NCBI GenBank assembly: GCA_964499015.1
Contig: CAZCJA010000082.1
Span: 1-8,980, forward strand
Source: CAZCJA01 sp964499015
Lineage (GTDB): Bacteria; Elusimicrobiota; Elusimicrobia; F11
Length of the DNA: 8,980 nucleotides
Direction: 5' to 3'
In this document: positions 7,401 to 8,980 of the stretch, in pieces
Numbering within the stretch: the first letter of the stretch is position 1
Layout: every line of letters starts with the position of its first letter
Translations under genes and position numbers: made by a program
The notes under the pieces: model-generated
What the model saw: only the letters and a program-made list of their open reading frames with translations
Told to the model about the DNA's origin: nothing
Database searches by the model: none

Positions 7401-8979
7401 GAAAAAGCAAACGCATGTGTCGTTCGCCCGTTTGGGTGATTCACAAGCGCCCGCGACCCAAGTCGGTCCGATTTTGACGCTGCCGGATGAAAACGGTTTG
7501 GTTCAAGAGATGGAAATGCCGCTCCTCGCCCCGCAGGGCATTCAAGCGCCGGCCGCGCAACCGCAAGCCGCGCGTTCGAACGTGAGCCCGCGTATGCTCG
7601 CCCAGCAGGCACAGCTCGTCCGCCAGGCGGCGGATCCAGGATTGCCGAGCGGCATCAATGACCAGGGAGAAGCGATACGATTTCGCGCTCCCGCGGATGA
7701 AGCGGCGCCCGGCGTTGCGCAATATCTACCGGCGCCGGTGGCGCTGAGTGCGGCGTGGACGGACACGCTTCCCGAAAACATGCAGCAGCCGGTACGCGCG
7801 TTCCTGCGCGACAACGCGGCCAATGTCTCCGCCGGTGTCCCGGTTTACATCGCCTCATTCGAACAAGACGGCGCGCCGAAAATAATTTGGGGCAAAGTCG
7901 GCAACGACAAAGAGTCGCAATGGCGGCCGCTGGCCACCACGCCGCAGATGCAGGCCAGCCAGGTCCGGCAAAGCCCTATTCAGATTAATCGCACCGTCGG
8001 TCCCGTGATCCTTTTGCAGGTGACGCCCACCAGCGCACAAAAAACCGCGCCGAAACCGGCATCCGCCTCCACCCGTCGCGGCATCGCCGATATTTTGACG
8101 CTGAGTGCCATTCCGGTCGCGGGTGTGGCCGCACTGGCCCTGGTCAAAGGCGCGGCCGTCGTCACGCCTCTTTTGAGCGCGCTGGCCGCTCCCGCGGTCC
8201 TCATGGCCCTGCCGGTTCTTGGTTTCGTTGCGGTCCGCGCCTACACCGATCGCCGCAAAAATGTGTCCACCAACATCGGCCAGTCCGAGTTCGACGAGAA
8301 GATTAATCAGGGCAATTATGTCCGCCGCGGCGACACCTATTGGCCCGCGTCCATTTTCAACCGTCCGTACAAGGGCAGCGAACAGATCGTTCTGTGGGAG
8401 AAACAGTCGTTCAATGTGAACGGCGAAACGGTTTATGTCGTGCAGAACCCGGTTGAGCTGCGCCAAAACACATTGATCGGCAATATCAGCACCATCACCG
8501 CCCCGATTCGCGAAATGTTCGCGCGCATGCCGGTGACCGACGTGAGCCCGGTGGAAGGATTTGACGCACCGGCGGTGCGCGCCATCGAAGGCGTGCTTGG
8601 CGATCCGATTTACGGCGCCTCCGCCCAACTTATCAACGTGCGCTCGTTCCTGACGCCCGCCGTCAAAGCGCAATTCGCGCAGGACTTGGCGCAGAACCCG
8701 GCGCCGCTAACACTCGGCCAGGTGGAAGCGGGGAAATACTCGCCGCAATTTAAGAGCTTCATGTATCAAATGGTGGCGTTCAATAACCAAACGCTGGCGA
8801 CGCCCGACAGCGTGGCCGTGCAAGTGGACGTGATCGACAATTTCGCCGCCGCTCATCCAGACATGGTGATTCAGCAGATCAATCCGGGCCGCGGCCGCAC
8901 GATGATGCCGAGCTTGCAGGACTACGGCGTGTTTTTGGGCTTAAGCAGCCGTTTTGGCCGCGTGCACATGGTGCACAGC
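1..8979 (+). CDS. Internal fragment of a giant multidomain protein with a SecA-like ATPase module and membrane hairpins (both ends missing)
   Basis: One frame stays open through all 2,993 codons, with no stop and no frameshift seen. Base 8980 is the first base of the next codon. The TTG at base 1 and the ATG at base 10 could in principle be starts, but no upstream DNA is visible and the protein already reads as mid-domain sequence with no signal peptide, so I treat the 5' end as open. The only recognisable family is a divergent SecA-type motor at residues 850-1490; the rest matches nothing I know. Two hydrophobic regions lie in the C-terminal third. No cysteine occurs anywhere. I see no carrier, condensation or ketosynthase motifs (so not NRPS/PKS) and no tandem Ig, RTX or TPR repeats (so not a standard adhesin). 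Bacterial genes of this kind are known from Omnitrophota, where function is largely unproven and attachment to or predation on other cells has been suggested. Role here: probable membrane-associated giant protein; function unknown. Confidence 0.95.
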   Translation, partial: MGKMLAPVLGKAIAQRLDHSLASGFQIAKMHPFFSLGRIGKNPVVDGIGFVSGKLKQAAQNNLRNGNTLRAAVQTASGEFLGRFIAMPLTIKTFELFENFGVAGGVHVGLINDYKRDASGNIMVNALGEQQFVGDNQEKSRLGNTLVRVLGFLNAPIHAPKSEMFKIVQRKISQGDVRLRDRLPIIGKPLAAGTAVRNAQAREFAADVRSASGEGASFRYTEGGRTFEISGSELGELNGIATARLMTQRDIGTAALGHANPTLLAVEGAGVREVKVDKEARVEGAPMTADQAVETLLMAQAGGSVSTTEAATARKLLGVSAGEKLIKADSNFLAGAQQAIVANSSKPELIQLIENSVDGKDVVPQVAEMAMQKLYGQNGVADWVAARDMGLNGNTLKNIAKNYGGEVRTNQYGERVTSMPGMYLTKAVADKLPAEIRDLVGNKPVEVVLNGEGAIRFGEIEASAMPALAASLERVTESPANRFDLVSDLISTGESLSLKVWIGAERGVKGFEVRESSAKHDMSIVFKTGETGVHIAGVAIDAADVAGMGYGLTNADKLFVSGQLRGRNNVELGIELNAQGEIVDLRVKGAAFTLADFRRVNDKGATSAYHKAYAGLMAEGKSPSQIRRDKTLVSLGKDMLAAKMPAKQIAEIRSRLDKVETQLADDAETSTPQLRMGIAELRVALDKLKTSEPSTVDAIEALEARTGLVETFAGTTRIDAERLSELRQEARAITSAEGPLLSSIIDAAEAHVTSADTSLPARESRFSQMANLFDALIGRYAPLNTAPGRVAMDKLLKGEGDRETSVRALFGKNSSQLNAAERMAFSLAITNRYFQTYDKGERQSEAVVQAKEQHVPTQSERIFNARQGALLVQFMLGRIGGLEAGGGKTPVFLMAFGDHVMKNRTEINKKGAVAELVVFAEGEVDKYLTEYAPLSRAFGIEAINGRGLSDYNANRAEAAYTATPGRVNLVVSDLHSRGFLERKLRAEDKSTLTKLVNENVKVLGLDEVDALLLSRMSFISSEGQLRATPQDIARVEPIVQAVLETFGLTGDNTKLSDRNTWGTFKDQRRNPTMDVARGGAWYQNKDGNILISDAAWAQLKSKLGDKATPGEIQQVVRALDNIGDSASFAFLRGKDGTEAYRRPTKLSTQGPAHGQIDSSVTYNIAAVLLGRLSLKGEIETAGKTVDGEISLSDIRLSDAGSMATFVQVLQRNPTNHKFGATGTPKALERLAPLVIGLKVVDVDPSNYVDYNRREVDSVADVHASPRNRNAATKEMSYVDLDKLHANGGGRGMDEIKKEAMAESIMLSLWGTDRTQWGVGDAKSGILVGSLGPTDLVNGFLGYMEANGGQSLAAELRSGPIKNLRDMVATAKSKAEAGSQLAAALERVKVIDGTEAPETIVKEAAIKKHVVFGTAVSLRALSYDSKGADHMVDLLLVGTETFSTESNLQAFARVDRGVSRGARRTVLVERSILENQVSSAQKVDEALKQKFGRSGGLDLAIAGNVKTMGLTDLIERSGDWMSLQDTAQSAQFFINEQISSKLVKEPLADMISREASPAGKKFLNEMRLELLKHSDKQKDLTQGTELMDPRQIAENAFKSGLAQAKSYLLRITNSKLVSSELRTEAAERLVNMIEVEMGLSDRMFATNDRGFHPAGRYQRAAFVGVSERAGDRPAEMVADVVTVLSELLLPNTQTSREASGPVARQRITETAVHASRGQPQKTLQQSLSDHAFARDARAALTDRSNPSDRLMTYHEQAIYGAVQALNGLSDGDRAQITQALNTAGMNNNSPMNTLEQTAVALVASWQAAGGRLDQFDADAALNAASDLTALSGGAAVTPQDVVHVALTPADHRREAMADVLAGRSSTARTVAAQTQQARNDNARVQGSVGIARVWNMAVAAKNALVRWINDPAKTNLTTAGNDSAALTAFATLAGNFTPSGRAAVRQIAAILAGIEASDPGIISGLTVKDIVAAVKTVTENKATAAEAAQSLIKNAQSSDVKKWLDRSATGLTGAGMLAYFMGASNPVMAGVFGVAAVAKIIGVDSSRPVAANPVGAYIKNAWSKYKDDLRESPGMTSFKTTLAVAAAGVTLIQAGPSLLGWGLAAPAINVAAKFIGKATEPAVNKILNIRSTSSMYAVNVLEAAKAAADGKPLTVADIAKAVEENKSIKAEDKLKVLKEALIMSGVSADKAEKIVELYAKEDKKDFEALAKRDVADFSDNRRSVDFFVEIDQFEDRLTEGYPITAGAVERYFNGSNGTTASSGDVIEFYAGRALTPEQRTTLRSMSRQVEAFRYSLTEFRGERREATAPKTADAKVERSNLIGQIATAIAARNETAVYRQTAGDVLGTESEAYLAFSMLNFTGALSADVEDGNLRLAELAPEGHAVLMSNSDNSAAMVLSIIDNTARTPVGTVTIQYARNNEQAPIISQVTVEAVEGFVPATILPETPFATLNVLTDASAIVHTAGQEKKQTHVSFARLGDSQAPATQVGPILTLPDENGLVQEMEMPLLAPQGIQAPAAQPQAARSNVSPRMLAQQAQLVRQAADPGLPSGINDQGEAIRFRAPADEAAPGVAQYLPAPVALSAAWTDTLPENMQQPVRAFLRDNAANVSAGVPVYIASFEQDGAPKIIWGKVGNDKESQWRPLATTPQMQASQVRQSPIQINRTVGPVILLQVTPTSAQKTAPKPASASTRRGIADILTLSAIPVAGVAALALVKGAAVVTPLLSALAAPAVLMALPVLGFVAVRAYTDRRKNVSTNIGQSEFDEKINQGNYVRRGDTYWPASIFNRPYKGSEQIVLWEKQSFNVNGETVYVVQNPVELRQNTLIGNISTITAPIREMFARMPVTDVSPVEGFDAPAVRAIEGVLGDPIYGASAQLINVRSFLTPAVKAQFAQDLAQNPAPLTLGQVEAGKYSPQFKSFMYQMVAFNNQTLATPDSVAVQVDVIDNFAAAHPDMVIQQINPGRGRTMMPSLQDYGVFLGLSSRFGRVHMVHS
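1483..1800 (+). other. Beta-rich stretch upstream of the ATPase (residues about 495-600)
   Basis: Alternating hydrophobic and polar residues with Gly/Asn/Asp turns suggest several consecutive beta strands, for example SLSLKVWIGAE near residue 495, VHIAGVAID near 535, KLFVSGQLRG near 556 and VELGIELNAQGEIVDL near 570-585. This contrasts with the helical regions on both sides, so it may be a small independent beta domain. I cannot name a fold family. The boundaries are approximate and rest on pattern reading only. Confidence 0.35.
1900..2280 (+). other. Charged helical, coiled-coil-like region (residues about 634-760)
   Basis: The sequence is rich in Glu, Lys, Arg, Ala and Leu with heptad-like spacing of hydrophobic residues, for example IAEIRSRLDKVETQLADD (about 649-666), GIAELRVALDKLK (about 677-689) and RLSELRQEARAI (about 722-733). 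Short Ser/Thr/Pro breaks divide it into three or four helices. It lies between the beta-rich stretch and the ATPase module and could be a spacer, an oligomerisation element or part of a helical bundle. No specific family is recognised. Confidence 0.45.
2599..2667 (+). other. Q-motif Gln to Walker A (P-loop) of the SecA-like lobe 1
   Basis: Residues 866-889 begin with Arg-Gln-Gly and end with LEAGGGKT. In SecA the same interval runs from a conserved Gln to MRTGEGKT. The Lys888-Thr889 pair needed for phosphate and magnesium binding is intact. The Glu in the middle of SecA's GEGKT is Gly here. The small residue, glycine and Lys-Thr pattern is a normal P-loop, so ATP binding is plausible. Confidence 0.8.
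3016..3027 (+). other. DEVD Walker B box (motif II)
   Basis: Residues 1006-1009 are DEVD, preceded by the hydrophobic strand VKVLGL and followed by ALLL. SecA has the same tetrapeptide after a hydrophobic strand, with Asp binding magnesium and Glu activating water. The conserved SecA continuation IDEARTP is not kept; the sequence here reads SRMSFIS instead. The Walker B acidic pair itself is intact. Confidence 0.8.
3070..3651 (+). other. PPXD-like insertion between motifs II and III (residues about 1024-1217)
   Basis: About 210 residues separate DEVD from TGTP. In SecA this interval (about 180 residues, from memory) holds the preprotein-crosslinking domain, which clamps the substrate chain. 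A loose correspondence can be seen near the end: a Thr-x-x-Gly-Pro-x-His-Gly turn (about 1149-1158) where SecA has its TGR-x-x-GRR region, then ISLSDIRLSDAG (about 1189-1200) where SecA has TLASITFQNYF, leading into the FGATGTP strand. Overall identity is low, so the domain call rests on position and length. Confidence 0.5.
3652..4410 (+). other. Second motor lobe: motifs III, IV, V and VI (residues about 1218-1470)
   Basis: FGATGTPKALERL (1218-1230) matches SecA's GMTGTA motif III followed by a Glu-containing helix. ILVGS-LGPTDLV (from 1325) matches SecA's VLVGT-ISIEKSEL. A GTE (1437-1439) is followed 11 residues later by Gln1448, with Arg at +4 and +7 (R1452, R1455); these correspond to the two arginines of SecA's QLRGRSGR, one being the arginine finger. 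The Gly residues around these arginines are lost (QAFARVDRG). The following RRTVLVERS strand fits SecA's SSRFYLSME. Both catalytic lobes therefore appear present. Confidence 0.7.
4471..4935 (+). other. Helical tail after the motor (residues about 1491-1645)
   Basis: A series of predicted helices follows motif VI directly, such as TDLIERSGDWMSLQDTA (about 1510-1526), SSKLVKEPLADMI (about 1538-1550), FLNEMRLELLKHS (about 1561-1573) and RTEAAERLVNMIEVEM (about 1621-1636). In SecA the segment after lobe 2 is also helical (helical scaffold and wing domains), so this may be a diverged counterpart. I see no sequence identity strong enough to prove it, and no C-terminal zinc-binding tail, which would need cysteines. 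Confidence 0.4.
4936..5997 (+). other. Long Ala/Gln/Asn-rich helical region, unassigned (residues about 1646-1999)
   Basis: About 350 residues with high Ala, Arg, Thr, Asp and Gln content and many short helices, for example EMVADVVTVLSELLL (about 1674-1688), AIYGAVQALNGL (about 1757-1768), QARNDNARVQGSVGIAR (about 1875-1891), and RAAVRQIAAILAGI (about 1940-1953). No catalytic motif or repeat unit is clear. It joins the motor part to the first membrane region and ends in a charged amphipathic stretch. It could be a bundle-like spacer. No family is recognised. Confidence 0.35.
6022..6336 (+). other. First membrane region: two hydrophobic blocks (residues about 2008-2042 and 2079-2112)
   Basis: The first block runs from TGLTGAGMLAYFMGA to AGVFGVAAVAKIIGV and could be two short spans or one re-entrant hairpin around Asn2024-Pro2025. 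A charged loop follows (residues 2043-2078, with KNAW and KYKDDLRE). The second block, from LAVAAAGVTLIQAG to LLGWGLAAPAINVAA, again has a Gly-Pro turn in the middle. Flanks are basic on both sides (KKWLDR before, KFIGK after), which fits an even number of crossings with both ends on the cytoplasmic face under the positive-inside rule. Many residues are Ala and Gly, so some spans could be buried soluble helices instead. Confidence 0.5.
6400..6660 (+). other. Highly charged helical stretch after the first membrane region (residues about 2134-2220)
   Basis: Lys, Glu, Asp and Ala dominate: AVNVLEAAKAAADG, then VADIAKAVEENKSIKAEDK (about 2155-2173), LKVLKEALIMSG and ADKAEKIVELYAKEDKKD (about 2188-2205). 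The pattern is of four or five short amphipathic helices, resembling small helical-bundle or helix-turn-helix adaptor modules, but no family can be named. Its strong charge and position beside the membrane blocks suggest a soluble, possibly cytoplasmic domain. Confidence 0.4.
7069..7485 (+). other. Beta-rich region between the two membrane regions (residues about 2357-2495)
   Basis: Alternating strands and turns are visible: GALSADVEDGNLRLAEL (about 2362-2378), AAMVLSIIDN (about 2394-2403), VGTVTIQYARNN (about 2409-2420), ISQVTVEAVEGF (about 2426-2437) and THVSFARLGDS (about 2471-2481). This looks like a beta-sandwich-sized domain of about 140 residues. There is no calcium-binding repeat and no recognised Ig-family signature. 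Function unknown. Confidence 0.4.
7516..7641 (+). other. Pro/Gln/Ala-rich linker (residues about 2506-2547)
   Basis: Low-complexity segment with APQ, QAPAAQPQAARS and AQQAQLVRQAADPG runs and few hydrophobic residues. It is typical of a flexible linker between folded domains, and separates the beta-rich region from a short mixed segment before the second membrane hairpin. Confidence 0.55.
7942..8079 (+). other. Second linker with Pro/Gln/Ser bias just before the membrane hairpin (residues about 2648-2693)
   Basis: The composition is PQMQASQVRQSPIQ at the start and TPTSAQKTAPKPASAS at the end, with a short strand-like VGPVILLQV in between. It ends in the basic pair Arg2692-Arg2693 directly before the hydrophobic hairpin, as expected for an extramembrane tether ending at the cytoplasmic face. 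Confidence 0.5.
8092..8238 (+). other. Second membrane region: probable two-span hairpin (residues about 2698-2746)
   Basis: This is the most hydrophobic stretch of the window. ILTLSAIPVAGVAALALV is followed by a short turn with a single Lys, then AAVVTPLLSALAAPAVLMA and LPVLGFVAV. Charged residues are nearly absent inside, and basic clusters bracket it (TRRG before, RAYTDRRKN after). That arrangement fits two transmembrane helices with both flanks on the cytoplasmic side and only a very short external loop. Confidence 0.7.
8239..8979 (+). other. Unassigned C-terminal part of the fragment (residues about 2747-2993)
   Basis: Mixed alpha/beta sequence following the membrane hairpin. It begins with basic residues and an Asn/Gly-rich segment containing YVRRGDTYWPASIF (about 2773-2786), then strands such as EQIVLWEKQSFNVNG (about 2794-2808) and TVYVVQN, then helical and loop segments up to the window edge. 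YVRRGDTYW includes an RGD tripeptide, but a single RGD in a long protein is weak evidence for adhesion. No known family is recognised, and the reading frame is still open at base 8979. Confidence 0.4.
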
Positions 8980-8980
8980 A

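Noticed and set aside
8320..8340. RGD tripeptide as a host-cell adhesion motif
   Set aside because: A single RGD in about 3,000 residues is expected by chance and has no supporting context such as a recognised adhesin fold.
7855..8673. A 272-codon open frame on the minus strand
   Set aside because: It lies wholly opposite the giant gene, its product is His/Gly/Arg-rich without recognisable motifs, and antisense open frames of this length are expected in GC-rich coding DNA.
1..8979. Giant NRPS/PKS or tandem-repeat adhesin
   Set aside because: No carrier-protein serine motif, ketosynthase or condensation motif, RTX nonapeptides or periodic Ig-like repeats were seen.
1..8980. CRISPR array, tRNA, rRNA, insertion sequence or intrinsic terminator
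   Set aside because: No direct-repeat array, no clover-leaf or rRNA-like conserved stretch, no transposase or terminal inverted repeats, and no GC stem followed by a T-run was seen; every base is occupied by the coding frame.

Overview
The window lies entirely inside one protein-coding gene. Frame 1 of the + strand (codons starting at 1, 4, 7 and so on) reads without a stop from base 1 to base 8979. That is 2,993 consecutive sense codons, with neither the start nor the stop of the gene in view. There is no intergenic DNA, and I found no RNA gene, repeat array, CRISPR, terminator or mobile element. The other open frames in the window are overlaps with this gene. Residue numbers below count from base 1 of the window, not from the real start of the protein.

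The one part I can assign is a SecA-like two-lobed ATPase/helicase module at about residues 850-1490 (bases 2548-4470). In order it has a Q-motif-like Gln, a Walker A GGGKT, a DEVD Walker B box, a PPXD-like insertion of about 200 residues, a TGTP motif III, an ILVGS motif IV and a Gln-to-Arg motif VI. Motif order and spacing match SecA, but many SecA signature residues are changed. It is therefore a divergent relative built into a giant protein, not the housekeeping SecA. Before it come an unassigned helical region, a beta-rich stretch and a charged coiled-coil-like region. After it come a helical tail, a long Ala-rich helical region, a membrane region (residues about 2008-2112), a charged helical stretch, a beta-rich region, Pro/Gln-rich linkers, a second membrane hairpin (about 2698-2746) and a mixed C-terminal part.

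The most unusual property is that the 2,993 residues contain no cysteine at all. I checked the frame of every TGT and TGC triplet on the + strand (roughly 180 by hand count), and none falls in the coding frame. Total Cys avoidance over this length, combined with a P-loop motor and several membrane hairpins, points to a cell-envelope or exported giant protein with a translocase-like engine.

Organism: the DNA is moderately GC-rich (about 55-60 % on the lines I counted). Bacterial genes this long and of this mixed, non-repetitive, non-NRPS/PKS type are known from Omnitrophota (for example the giant protein of Candidatus Velamicoccus archaeovorus). An Omnitrophota or related PVC-type bacterium is my best guess, but it rests on gene type only, because the window carries no phylogenetic marker.
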